From positions 124,001 to 188,000 of the forward strand of contig CAWFZT010000011.1 of the NCBI GenBank assembly GCA_963820415.1: a DNA stretch of 64,000 bases, read 5' to 3'. Below are positions 24,470 to 34,068 of this stretch, piece after piece; positions within the stretch are counted from its first letter, which is position 1, and the number at the start of each line of letters is the position of its first letter. Below the pieces are notes generated by a model, which saw only the letters and a list, made by a program, of their open reading frames with translations, had not been told where the DNA came from and made no database searches. Made by a program: the position numbers and the translations under genes. The stretch comes from CAWFZT01 sp963820415. GTDB taxonomy: Bacteria; Chloroflexota; Anaerolineae; Anaerolineales; Anaerolineaceae.

Positions 24470-25438
24470 ATGAAAACCATAAGCATCGGCAAATTTCGCG
24501 GCCTGCAGCAGTGTTCGAGCGAACGCGGGGCAATTTCTGTGCTGGCGCTGGACCACCGCAACAATTTGCGCAATGCCCTGCGCCCGCAGGCCCCCGAAAG
24601 CGTCACTAATGCCGAGTTGACCGCCTTTAAAGTTGAGGTAATGGAAAAGCTGGCGCGGCAGTCGACGGCCGTGTTGCTCGACCCCGAGGTCGGCGTGGGG
24701 CAGTGCGTGGCGGCAGGCACCATAACCGGGCAGGCCGGTATCCTGGTGGCTGTGGAAGCCAGTGGCTATACCGGCGATGCGAGCGCCCGCCAGAGCGGTA
24801 TCCTGCCGGGTTGGAGCGTGGCCAAAGTGCGCCGCATGGGCGCCAGCGCCGCCAAGCTGCTGGTGTACTATCACCCTCAGGCCACTACCGCGGGTGAGAT
24901 CGAGGCGCTGGTGGCGAAAGTCGCCGCCGACTGCGCCGAGCAGGACCTGCTGCTGTTTGTCGAGCCGCTCTCCTACTCGCTCGACCCTACCCATAAGAAA
25001 CTTTCGCCCCAGGAACGCCGCCAGGTGGTGATCGAGACAGCCCGCCGCCTGACTCCCCTGGGCGTAGACGTGCTTAAGGCCGAATTCCCGCTGGATGCCC
25101 AGGCCGAACCGGGCGAAAAAGCCTGGGCGGCGGCCTGCGCCGAGCTGACCAGGGCTTCCACTGCCCCGTGGGTGCTCCTTTCGGCGGCGGTCGACTACGA
25201 TACCTACCTGCGCCAGGTGACGGTGGCCTGCCAGAACGGAGCCAGCGGTGTGGCGGTTGGCCGGGCGGTGTGGAAAGAGGCCACCGACCTGGCCGGTGAG
25301 GCGCGCGCCAACTTTCTGGCGGGCGTGGGACGCCGGCGCATGGAGCGCATGACCGCCCTGTGCAACGCCCTGGCCCGCCCGTGGACAGCGGTCTACGCCC
25401 CGCCGGTAATTACGGCGGAGTGGTACAAAGAGTATTGA
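24470..25438 (+). CDS. Tagatose-1,6-bisphosphate aldolase-like class I aldolase (LacD/YihT family)
   Basis: A 322-residue TIM-barrel protein with SVLALDHRNNLRNAL, TAVLLDPEVGVGQCV, KLLVYYHPQ, LLLFVEPLSY and VDVLKAEFPLD; the Lys in the last block is the expected Schiff-base residue. GVAVGRAVWKEA carries the phosphate- or sulfonate-binding Arg region. It would cleave a ketose bisphosphate to DHAP and glyceraldehyde-3-phosphate. With the PfkB kinase and SIS protein this makes a tagatose-6-phosphate-like route. The related sulfoglycolytic aldolase YihT shares this fold, so a sulfo-sugar substrate cannot be excluded. RBS GGAGGAG. Confidence 0.8.
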   Translation: MKTISIGKFRGLQQCSSERGAISVLALDHRNNLRNALRPQAPESVTNAELTAFKVEVMEKLARQSTAVLLDPEVGVGQCVAAGTITGQAGILVAVEASGYTGDASARQSGILPGWSVAKVRRMGASAAKLLVYYHPQATTAGEIEALVAKVAADCAEQDLLLFVEPLSYSLDPTHKKLSPQERRQVVIETARRLTPLGVDVLKAEFPLDAQAEPGEKAWAAACAELTRASTAPWVLLSAAVDYDTYLRQVTVACQNGASGVAVGRAVWKEATDLAGEARANFLAGVGRRRMERMTALCNALARPWTAVYAPPVITAEWYKEY

Positions 25439-25481
25439 AGATAGGGTCATGAGAATTCGGCCAGCAGCTCTTTGAGGGTGG

Positions 25482-28400
25482 TCAGCAGGTCACGTGCCCG
25501 GCCCGCGCCTCGGCGGCGGCGACCACTTCGGCCGGCAAGGAGGCGGTGATCGCCCGGATTTGTTCCTCTTCCAACATGTGGTACACCACCGGTTGTTTGT
25601 AGTTATAGTAATAATCCGCCAGGGAATAGATCTCTACGGCTCGTTCGGGCTTACCCTGCTGGCCTGCCAGCAAGAGAGCCGCCGCAAGCAGACTGTCGAG
25701 TACGTCGCCCAGGTCTGTTGTTTTGATTGCCAGGGCGAGCACCTCGCATATGTGCTGCCGAGCCCGGTCAAAAAGAGCCTGCAGGCATTCCACTTTTGCC
25801 AGAAATCCTAAAACGAGGATAAGACCTGCGGGACTCCTGATCTTCCTAAGAATGGCAACAGCTTCTTCTACGTTGTGGAGCGCCTTGAGTAAATGGCCTT
25901 CACGGACTTCCAGATGTGCTATTTGATAGTAACCTATAGAAATAAAATACTGGTTATCAGTTTCTTGAAGAATTTCCATAGCGGCCTGGAGATCGTGGCG
26001 AGCCGCATCGAATAATCCCAGTTTAATCTCGACCATGCCCCGAAAAAGGATTGATTCGCCAAATTGCTTGCGTATTCCGAGGTCTTCAAAAAGCGCGGCT
26101 GATTCATCAAACAACGACCTCGCCTCCAGCAACTTGCCGGGTCGATTATAGTAAACTCCCAAAAATTGCAAACTCTCTGCCATGCCATGCCGGTCGCCAA
26201 TCTCCCGGTAGATAGCCAGGCTCTCCTGGATTACCGCAAGGTACTCCACGTATTTTGTTTCCGCATTGGCGAGATCGCTGATTGAGAGCAGTGTATTGGC
26301 AATGCCGCGGCGGCCTCCGAGCTGGCGCTGGATGGACAGGCTCTCTTCCAGCATTTTCCTAGCTTCTGGAAGATCACCCGAAAAAACACCCAGGCTTCCA
26401 AGAACAGTGAGCATCTTTGCCGTCCACCAACGATCTCCCACCTCGCGCCAAGCATCCAGGCTCTCCCTGTATAAATCGCGGGCCTGCCGTACGTCATTCA
26501 GGTCATGGAACTTACCCGACTGGTAAAGCGCAAAGGCCGTTTCGAGGCGGGTATCCCGGTCCGCCAGCCCCGGGCTGTCCAGCACGGACAGGCTCTCTTC
26601 CAGGGCCTGCCGGGCGGCCTCATTATGACTCAATAAGCGACTGAAATTGGATTGCCAGGCCAGTACTTTGGCCAGGACGCGCAGGCGCTCATCCCCGCCC
26701 CGGGCGCTCCCACGGGGGTAGGCTAGGATCAGCTCCTTCAGCTTCTCCACCGCCGCCTGTAAGGCCTGTTCCCCTTCGCGCAGGCGCCCGCGCCCGTCGT
26801 AGAACTCGCCCAACCCATCCATCCCCCGCTCCAGGTAGCTCACCTGCCCGGTTTCGATGGTCCAGGACCAGGCCGCCTGGGCATTCTCAATGTCAGTTTC
26901 GAAGGCCTGCAGCGCCTCTGCCTGGCCGGAACCGTGCAGGTCAGCCGCCAGGCGCTCCAGGGCGGCGATATAGAAAGCGGCAAAGCGCTCGTGGACAGTC
27001 CAGGAAAGGTCTTGGAACTGTTCCAGCTTCTCAGCGGCGAACTGGCGCAGCAGCTCGTGCATTTCGCAGCGGCCAGTCGGGCTGCTTCCGCGCCGCTCTG
27101 CAACCCGCGGAGCGGCGTGTTCCACGCGCTACGGGCCAGCATGCTTTTATTGACCAGGTGGAGCAGGTCTCGCAAGCTGGCGCCAGTGACCGCCTCAGCC
27201 GCCGCCTGACTGAAACTCCCCCGAAAGACGGACAGGCTGGCAAAGAGCTGCTGTTCGCTTTTACTGAGAAGGCGCCAGGAATGGTCAAAGACCAGGCGCA
27301 GGCTGCGCTGGCGGGCAGGGACATCCCGCCAGTCGGCCTCCAGGAAGTCCAGGCTGTGGCTGGAGACCTGATGGGCTATTTCGACCGGGGAGAGCAGCTC
27401 CATCCAGCTGGCCGCCAGCAGGACTGCTAGGGGCATACCCTGCACCTTCCGGCAGACCAGGCCAATCTGGGCCAGGTCCTCATCAGAGGCCCGATAATGG
27501 GGGCAGACGCGGCGAGCTCCTTCGAGGAACAGCCTGACCGCGTCGAAGGTGAGGGGGCCCTGAATTTTGGGCTCGGGGTAATCCAGGCCGCCCAGCGGGA
27601 GGAGGAATTCCTCGCGCAGGTTTAGCCCTTCCCGCGAAGTAACCAGCGCCTTAACGCCCGGGGCGGCCTGGAGGATTTCAATGATCAGGTTTGCTCCCTC
27701 CAGGAGGTGCTCGAAGTTATCCAGCACCAGCAGCAGCTCTTTCTTGCGCAGGTAATCGAGCAGCTGCTGGAACGGCTCGCCGCCCGGGGAGAAGTTGAAG
27801 CCCAGCGACCGGGCGATGGCGGGTGGGATCGACTCGCACGATTGCAGCGGCGCCAGCGGGACAAAGTAAGCCCCCTGGCGGAAGTACTTTACCAGGCAGG
27901 CCGCCGCTTCCAGCGCCAGGCGGGTCTTGCCGATGCCGCCCGGACCCAGCAAGGTCAGCAGCCGGCAGGCTGAATCGAGCAGGCGTTCCTCGATCTCGGC
28001 CAGCTCGCCCTGGCGCCCGATCAGGGGCGAAAGCGCGGCCGGCAGGTTATGGGGTGGCGCTTCCTCGGCGGGGGCGACGTCGATCAACCCATCCCGGATG
28101 CGCTCGTACAGTTGGATCGTTTCAGCCGCCGGTTCGATGCCTAACTCCTCTGCCAGGCTGCGGCGGCAGGTTTCGAATTGGGCCAGCGCGGCCGGTCGCT
28201 GCCCGCTCTCCACCAGCAGGCGCATCAACTGGCGATGGGCGTCTTCCTGCCAGGGCTCCAACTCTATCTGCTGGCGAGCAAAATCACACGCTTTTTCATA
28301 ATGCCCGCTTTGCCCGTGCCAACCGGCCAGGCGGGAGAGCGCCTGCGTGGCCTGGCGTTGGAGCTGCTCGCGCACCAGCAGCGACCATTCATCGAAGGCG

Positions 28401-28843
28401 GAGCTGTCGCGCAAACCAAATCCTTCCAGGAAGCTGCCCCGGTAGAGCGCCACGGCCTCTTCCAGGCGGGCATAACCGTCTTCAGTTGGCGAGGCTGGCT
28501 TGAGCCTGTCGTCGAAAGCCTGCACATCCAGCCAGTAATCGCCGGCGGGGTTGAACTGGATCGTCTCACCGGCGACCAGCAGATAAGGGGATTGAGCCTG
28601 TCCATCCCCCAGCGCCTTGCGCAGGCTGGTCAGGGCATAACGAAGGCTTGTCCGGGCGGCGCTTTCGGGAAAATTAGGCCAGAGCAGCCCCACCAGCGCC
28701 TCCCGGCGGTGGGGGCGAGCGCGCTCCACCGCCAGGTAGGCCAGCAGGGCGCGCACCTTGGCGGTTTTAAGGCCGTGGATGGGGTTGCCATCCAGTATTA
28801 CCGAAAAGGCGCCCAGCAGGGACAGACATAAACGCGCTATCAT
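25482..28843 (-). CDS. BTAD/AAA/TPR transcriptional regulator (SARP/AfsR-like), frameshifted
   Basis: From ATG 28843 the protein starts with a winged helix (LSLLGAFSVILDGNPIHGLK, VRALLAYLAVE, LVGLLWPN) and a bacterial transcriptional activator domain (WLDVQAFDDRL, YRGSFLEGFGL, LEPWQEDAHRQLMRLL). An NB-ARC-like ATPase follows (LLGPGGIGKTRLALEAA Walker A; LLLVLDNFEHLL Walker B; ALVTSREGLNL). Between about 27130 and 27080 the frame changes; the other frame carries CEMHELLRQFAAEKLEQF and TPR repeats to 25482. Repaired, it is about 1100 residues. It should be a cytoplasmic signal-dependent activator; its target is unknown. A GTG at 27125 might restart translation but would make only the TPR part. 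Confidence 0.8.
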
Positions 28844-29182
28844 TGCCCGCCTGTGAAATAACGATTGCGCCTGTACTTGGATGGAGCTGGATTGGTGCTT
28901 CGTTTTCTATTGTAGCATGTTTCCTGCCTGATAGGAAATAAGAAGAGGCGTTAATTTCACGCCGGTCCGTCGTTCTTTTAACGCCCGGATGGTACTTTAT
29001 GGTCATTGGCAAATCGGTCAGCGAGATGATGAAAATCAAAGCGGGCATCTCAAAGATGCTCAGACACCGGCGGTAAGCGCAAAATAGGGGCTGGTGAAAA
29101 ATCCACCCCCATCGGATCGGTTATTTCAAAGAAAGCGCCTATCCCATTAAAGAATGGTCAGTAACATATAAAAGGAGGTACT
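28844..29182. other. Intergenic region between the divergent regulator and lipoprotein genes
   Basis: No gene is supported. It holds a TTTCCT..AGGAAA inverted repeat (28920-28938), which may be an operator near the regulator start, and a strong RBS (AAAGGAGGT) just before the lipoprotein ATG. No -35/-10 pair is clear. Confidence 0.5.
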
Positions 29183-30076
29183 ATGTTTCGCAAAATCATA
29201 TTTCTTTGTCTGGTGTTGATCCTGACTGCCTGCCAGGGTATGCCGATGTTTCATTTTGGCCCAACCCTCACGCCATTCCCGGATAATTTCACGGGGAAAG
29301 CCAAGGTGGGTGATTTCACCCTGACAATGAAATGCCAGGGGAGCGGAGAGCCAACCGTCATTCTGGAACGTGGACCCTGGGAAGATAGGGGTTGGACCTC
29401 TTACGACACTGTCCGGTTTAAAGAGATCACCCGTACCTGTTATTACGAAAGAATCGGAATCTCCACCTGGACTCAGGGTATTAAAGTCACCGGACCGCGC
29501 ACCGTTATGGACCAGGTGAAGGACTTGCACGATCTACTCAAACAAACCGGGGTGCCGGGACCTTACATCCTGGTCAGCTTTCACCTGGCCGCTTACAACG
29601 GGATCCTCTTTACCCAACAATACCCCCAGGATGTAGCCGGGTTGGTGGCAGTCGACCCCTGGTATCCTACTTATTATGATTATTGTTTAGCCAAATTGGG
29701 GCCAGTTACCCAGTCAGATGAGAAAAAACAATTTATCGATCTTCTCAATCAATACAAAGTGGAAAAAGCTATCACTTGGGATACTCACCCCGAATGGCTG
29801 GACCAGCGCGCCAGCGATCTGGAGGTTCTCAAAGTTACCAGCTTGAAAAATGTTCCTCTGACCATTGTAGAATCGGAGACCTTTTCCAACGAACACTCGG
29901 ATGCCTCGCTAGACCAGGCAGCATGGGAAGCAATCCAGCAGTCGAACAAAGACTTCTGCAAGCTGTCCAGCAAATGCCAAATGGTGAAGGTCCCCAACAG
30001 CAATTTCTTTACTGTTGTCTTTTCCAATGAAGTCGACAAGGCAATCCAGGAGTTGCATGACATGGCGAAGGAGTGA
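29183..30076 (+). CDS. Alpha/beta-hydrolase-like lipoprotein lacking the catalytic Ser and His
   Basis: The 297-residue product has a lipoprotein signal (LVLILTAC, lipobox Cys17). The rest follows an alpha/beta-hydrolase pattern: TVILERGPWEDRGW aligns with the oxyanion strand, TCYYERIGISTW with the usual YDRAGYGWS block, and VAGLVAVDPWYPTYYD with the acid strand. In the nucleophile elbow (YILVSFHLAAYNG) the expected Gly-His-Ser-Leu-Gly reads S-F-H-L-A, so His134 replaces the serine. The C-terminal His region reads NSNFFTVV, without His. It is therefore probably a binding protein or pseudoenzyme on the outer face of the membrane. RBS AAAGGAGG is strong. Confidence 0.7.
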   Translation: MFRKIIFLCLVLILTACQGMPMFHFGPTLTPFPDNFTGKAKVGDFTLTMKCQGSGEPTVILERGPWEDRGWTSYDTVRFKEITRTCYYERIGISTWTQGIKVTGPRTVMDQVKDLHDLLKQTGVPGPYILVSFHLAAYNGILFTQQYPQDVAGLVAVDPWYPTYYDYCLAKLGPVTQSDEKKQFIDLLNQYKVEKAITWDTHPEWLDQRASDLEVLKVTSLKNVPLTIVESETFSNEHSDASLDQAAWEAIQQSNKDFCKLSSKCQMVKVPNSNFFTVVFSNEVDKAIQELHDMAKE

Positions 30077-30165
30077 TAGACGATTTGTCACCCTGAAGGA
30101 GCGCTTTTTGCGATTGAAGGGTCTGAAAGTTCGATTGAAATGCGTTTGCCCCAGGGGCAGGCTGT

Positions 30166-30984
30166 TCAGGGATGGAGTCCGGCCTCGATAATTGACGCCA
30201 GATGCGGCATCGCCTGGGGGTTTAACTCTCGCAGGCGCGCCGCGGCCACAAGGGCGATCCACACTTCCTGATGATCAGCCCGGGCGGGAGCCACCCGGTT
30301 GTATTCGGCCAGATAGGCGCGCTCGAACAGGCGACCGGCCTGGCGTAAGAGCCAGCCTGCCGCGCCTGTGCCGAAGGTCAGCGCGCAGCGCATCCATAGG
30401 CGGGTGACGGCCACATCCGCAGACGGGTTGCCGCGCATGCATCCTTCCCAATCGATGATCAGCGGGCCTTGGGCGGTCAGGATGATATTCTCGGGGTGGA
30501 AGTCTCCGTGGCACAATTTATCGCCGTCGGGCAGACCTTCCAATCGTTGGAGCAGGCGTTTTTTTAGATCCCCGGCCAGAAAGGTGGATGTTTCGAGGTT
30601 GCGCTGGATACGCTCGTGCTGGGATGGGAACATGGCTGCCGGGATGGCGTGCAACACTGCCTGCTGGCGAGCGAGAAGGCGCGCGTAACCCACGAGCTGA
30701 AAGGGATTGCGCTGCAAGCTCTGGATCAGGTTGGGCCCCTGGATGCGTTCAAAGACCACGCCGCGCCGCCCATTGATCTCTAGAAGTTTGACAGGTTTGG
30801 GCGCACGTACACCGAGCTGCCAGGCAGCCAGCGCATTGCGCCACTCCTGATCGGCCAGATAAGGGGGAAAGTCGGGCCGGGTAAGCTTGATCACACGCCC
30901 ATCCCCCCAGGCAAATATTTCGGCTGTCCGGCCGATAGCGATGGGATGGTCGAGAGGATAGGAAATTTCAGGGTGGCCAGACAT
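30166..30984 (-). CDS. Aminoglycoside-phosphotransferase (APH) family kinase
   Basis: ATG 30984 is chosen; a TTG at 31002 would add six residues. The 272-residue protein has the APH kinase pattern: GRTAEIFAWGDGRVIKL (nucleotide loop and Lys), KLCHGDFHPENIIL (catalytic loop) and PLIIDWEGCMRG (metal-binding Asp). This family phosphorylates small molecules such as aminoglycosides, choline or sugars; the true substrate is unknown. It lies back to back with the SDR gene, sharing a short divergent promoter region. Confidence 0.85.
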   Translation of the reverse strand: MSGHPEISYPLDHPIAIGRTAEIFAWGDGRVIKLTRPDFPPYLADQEWRNALAAWQLGVRAPKPVKLLEINGRRGVVFERIQGPNLIQSLQRNPFQLVGYARLLARQQAVLHAIPAAMFPSQHERIQRNLETSTFLAGDLKKRLLQRLEGLPDGDKLCHGDFHPENIILTAQGPLIIDWEGCMRGNPSADVAVTRLWMRCALTFGTGAAGWLLRQAGRLFERAYLAEYNRVAPARADHQEVWIALVAAARLRELNPQAMPHLASIIEAGLHP

Positions 30985-31070
30985 GGATTGATTAAAACAC
31001 AATCTAGTTACTTTTCCATAAATTTACGCTACAATGGGGAGCACGATCTATACATCGATAGGAGAAAATA

Positions 31071-31853
31071 ATGACCGCAAAAGCAATCGTGATCACCGGG
31101 GCCAGCAGCGGGATTGGCGCAGCGCTGGCCCTTCAACTGGCGCAGCGCGGGGACAAAGTCGTACTGGCGGCTCGCCGCCAGGCTGAGCTTGAGCAGGTAG
31201 CCAGCCAGTGCGGCCCGCAGGCGCGCTACGTGGTGACGGACGTGACGCGGCGCGCCGACGTGGAGCGGCTGCGCGATGCAGCCCTGGAGGCTTTCGGTTC
31301 CGTGGATGTATGGGTCAACAACGCCGGGCAAGGCATCGGCCGCCCAGTCCTCGACCTGACCGACGAAGATTTCGACCTGATGATGGCGATCAACGCCAAA
31401 TCCGCCCTGTACGGCATGCAGGCGATTGTGCCCTATTTCAAGAGGCGCGGCGAGGGCCATTTGATAAATGTTTCTTCGGCGCTTAGCCGGGTTCCGTTCG
31501 CCAGCTATCGCTCGGCGTACAGCGCCGCCAAAGCCGCCCTCAACAGCCTGACCACCAACCTGCGCATGGACCTGCGCCGGGAATACCCTGGCGTACACGT
31601 TTCACTGGTCATGCCCCCGACGGTAAGCTCTGAATTCGCCAAAAACGCCCTGCACGGCACTCCGGCTCCTCCCGGGGCGCCAGGAGGCGTCCGGCCCGGC
31701 GCTCCAATGCAGACGCCCGAACAGGCCGCCGCGGCCATCGTCGAGCTGATCGACCACCCCCGGCCGGAGCTTTACACCAACCTCGGGCAGGCTGAAATGG
31801 TGGCGCGCTACTACGCAGACGTGGCTGCCTTCGAAGAAAATATGGGCGGGTAA
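31071..31853 (+). CDS. Short-chain dehydrogenase/reductase
   Basis: A 260-residue classical SDR: TGASSGIGAALALQ (Rossmann glycine motif), VWVNNAGQG, INVSSALSRVPF with the catalytic Ser region, and YRSAYSAAKAALNSL with Tyr-x-x-x-Lys. The C-terminal segment has a Pro/Gly stretch (APPGAPGGVRPGAP) before a last helix. It oxidises or reduces a hydroxyl or carbonyl with NAD(P)(H) in the cytoplasm; substrate unknown. AGGAG precedes ATG 31071, and TACAAT (near 31029) is a possible -10 box. Confidence 0.9.
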   Translation: MTAKAIVITGASSGIGAALALQLAQRGDKVVLAARRQAELEQVASQCGPQARYVVTDVTRRADVERLRDAALEAFGSVDVWVNNAGQGIGRPVLDLTDEDFDLMMAINAKSALYGMQAIVPYFKRRGEGHLINVSSALSRVPFASYRSAYSAAKAALNSLTTNLRMDLRREYPGVHVSLVMPPTVSSEFAKNALHGTPAPPGAPGGVRPGAPMQTPEQAAAAIVELIDHPRPELYTNLGQAEMVARYYADVAAFEENMGG

Positions 31854-31863
31854 AACACAAGAT

Positions 31864-33909
31864 TTACGCCAGACGTGTCACGATCTCCTGCCAGGCGGCG
31901 GCGTACTCCCCGACCAGGTCTTTGCCCAGCTTTTGTGGGTTAGAGCCGAGCGAGGCCAGCTTGACTGCCTTGAGCAGCGCTGAAAAACCATCGTCGGGGA
32001 TGGGCAGGAATTCAAGGTACTTGAAGAGCGCCTCGCGCTCAGGGCGCCCGCCGCGCAGGCCCTCGACGCAGCGGACGACGAAACCGTCTGGGATGGCTGG
32101 TACGGGTTCGGCCGGCGCTTCCGGCTCCGTAACCACCTCCGGCCCGGCGACGGCTTGCGCCTGGACGGCGCTGCCCGCTTGCTGGGCCTGGTTGAGCTGC
32201 TCGAAGGTGGCCTGGATGCCGATCTGCTGGCACTGCTGCAGGATGCCGGCGTAGGTGACCAGCACCTGCATGGCCTGCTGGTCACCTGTAGACTGGGCTT
32301 CCTGCGCCAGGCTGGCCAGGAAATCCTGAGTCTCCAGGCGAAAGAGCTGCGCCTGCCGTTTTTCGATCACCTTGCGCAAGGCATGCGGGTTCTTGGCCTG
32401 CAACAAGTCACGTACGGCGTTCATCACCTCTTTGGGCGGCTCAACCTCCTCTTCAGCAGGTTCGGGCGTTTTTCCGGAGACAGCATTCTGGACGGCCTGG
32501 ATGACCACGGCATAAGGGCTGTCTGCCGGAAGCGAGGGCGGCACGTCATCCATCAAGCCCATCAGAGCGGAGAAGAATTCGATCTCGGGCTGGTAACCGC
32601 GCTGTTTGGCCTGGTTTAAATTGGTGCGCAGGACGGAGCGCCATTCGGGGCGCTTTTCAGGCGCTCGGGTCAGTACGATGACGGTGTTGGCGGCCATCGC
32701 CTGCACCTGTTCGCCGGAAAGGTGGACAGGGATCGTTTTTTGCGCCTCAGGCATCACCTGCCCCACGGCTGTTTCAGCGGCTGGGGCTACTTGGACAGCC
32801 GGCTCCACCTGGGGGTCGGCGGGCGTCTCAGGGGCAGGCGCAGCCGGCGCTGGCGGAGCGGGAGCGGGCTCAACCCTGGCGCTTACCGGAGCGACGGTGT
32901 CAATCGCAAAGCCGGCGGCCGGGGCGGTCAAGGAGGTGTACAGCACCAGCGCCCCGACCAGCCAGGCCGGGCCGCTTTCTTGCAGTTGCTGGCGCACCTG
33001 CCAGACGGCTTGTTCTACCGGAGCGCCCCTGGCCAGCTCGCCGTAAAGGGCGCGGTTCAGAAGCGCCGCGGCGTCATCTGGGATGGTAAAACGCATCCCC
33101 AACGCATAGGGCATGCCCCATTTCACCAGGGCGGATGCCAGGTTGGAAAATTCGGTCGGGGCGGGTTTGTCGGCCAAGCGTGTGCTCAAGACGAACATAA
33201 AGGCGGTATCGCCGATGCGGCTGACCAGGTCGCGCCCCTTGACCGGGGCAGGCGTCCCATCTTCTTTCTCGAACAGCAGGGCCGCCTGGCCTTCGTGGAT
33301 GCTGCTGTAGCCGCTGAAATGCACCACACGCTGGCGGTGCTCAGCCAGGTGATGGCGCAGGTCGGGTAACGTCGCCGGCAGGGCGCGTTCAACCTGGGCG
33401 CGGCCGCTCAGGCTTTCTTCCAGCAGGCGCGGCTCGCCGGCCACATCCAGCGGCTTGAGCGCTTTGCCCTGGGCATCCTTGCCGGCGGGATTGGGGGCCA
33501 CCGCCACCACGCGCAGGTCGGTCTGCATGGCCGGTGGGTCCTTGCGTTCGCTGGCGGCCAGGCCGCGCACGAAGGGCAGCCGGCTGGCCAGGAACCCCCC
33601 TTCCGCCCCACAGGCATACTCCCACGCCACGGCTTCCAGGCTGGTGGTAGATGCCACCAGCAGCAGGCGCTGCTTGCCAGCCGGCTGCTTGAGCTCGGAG
33701 ACCAGCATGCGGCTGGCTACCGACTTGGCCGGGAAAAGGGCGTCGTAGACGGCGAGGCCGTATTCGACCGGTTTGCTAAGCGGCTGCGGCGGCCGGCCGG
33801 CGATCTTCTTGTCCGGCGTCAGGTTGAGCAAGTCGAAGGTGTGCGAAGGCTGTCCGTCGCAGGTGACAGCCACGGTCGTGCCGCTTTGCAGGGCGAGCGA
33901 AATTTCCAT
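31864..33909 (-). CDS. CHAT-like (caspase-fold) protein with degenerate active site
   Basis: The 681-residue protein has an N-terminal part with the layout of CHAT peptidases: EYGLAVYDALFP, LLLVASTTSLEAVAWEYAC, LRVVAVAPNPAG and RVVHFSGYSSIHEGQAALLF. It continues with FMFVLSTRLADKP, FSNLASALVKWGMPYALGMR and ALYGELARGAPVEQAVWQVR. In active CHAT proteins the His of GHG and the Cys of a NAC motif are catalytic; here they read GYS and LSTR, so proteolysis is unlikely. An Ala/Pro-rich linker and a helical C-terminus follow. It may be a scaffold or regulator. No partner is evident among the neighbours. Confidence 0.65.
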   Translation of the reverse strand: MEISLALQSGTTVAVTCDGQPSHTFDLLNLTPDKKIAGRPPQPLSKPVEYGLAVYDALFPAKSVASRMLVSELKQPAGKQRLLLVASTTSLEAVAWEYACGAEGGFLASRLPFVRGLAASERKDPPAMQTDLRVVAVAPNPAGKDAQGKALKPLDVAGEPRLLEESLSGRAQVERALPATLPDLRHHLAEHRQRVVHFSGYSSIHEGQAALLFEKEDGTPAPVKGRDLVSRIGDTAFMFVLSTRLADKPAPTEFSNLASALVKWGMPYALGMRFTIPDDAAALLNRALYGELARGAPVEQAVWQVRQQLQESGPAWLVGALVLYTSLTAPAAGFAIDTVAPVSARVEPAPAPPAPAAPAPETPADPQVEPAVQVAPAAETAVGQVMPEAQKTIPVHLSGEQVQAMAANTVIVLTRAPEKRPEWRSVLRTNLNQAKQRGYQPEIEFFSALMGLMDDVPPSLPADSPYAVVIQAVQNAVSGKTPEPAEEEVEPPKEVMNAVRDLLQAKNPHALRKVIEKRQAQLFRLETQDFLASLAQEAQSTGDQQAMQVLVTYAGILQQCQQIGIQATFEQLNQAQQAGSAVQAQAVAGPEVVTEPEAPAEPVPAIPDGFVVRCVEGLRGGRPEREALFKYLEFLPIPDDGFSALLKAVKLASLGSNPQKLGKDLVGEYAAAWQEIVTRLA

Positions 33910-34068
33910 GGAAGAATCCTTTAGAAAAATTTAGTCGGTTCGATTATATCAGTTATTAGGTGATAGGGGTTGGTTAGTAATTGGCTATGCGCAATATCCC
34001 CTGTCGCATCGAGGAACCGGCTCGCCGGCGCGGCGACCCCGGTCTCCAAACTCGCCCGCCAGTTTATC

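Noticed and set aside
20046..25438. Sulfoquinovose (sulfo-EMP) pathway as the firm assignment of the sugar locus
   Set aside because: The kinase and aldolase folds fit, but no YihS-type isomerase, sulfoquinovosidase or sulfolactaldehyde reductase is present.
24452..25450. 332-codon minus-strand open frame over the aldolase gene
   Set aside because: Antisense shadow; the plus-strand frame has the aldolase motifs.
28767..29048. 93-codon minus-strand open frame upstream of the BTAD regulator
   Set aside because: Overlaps the regulator start, with no RBS or family sequence.
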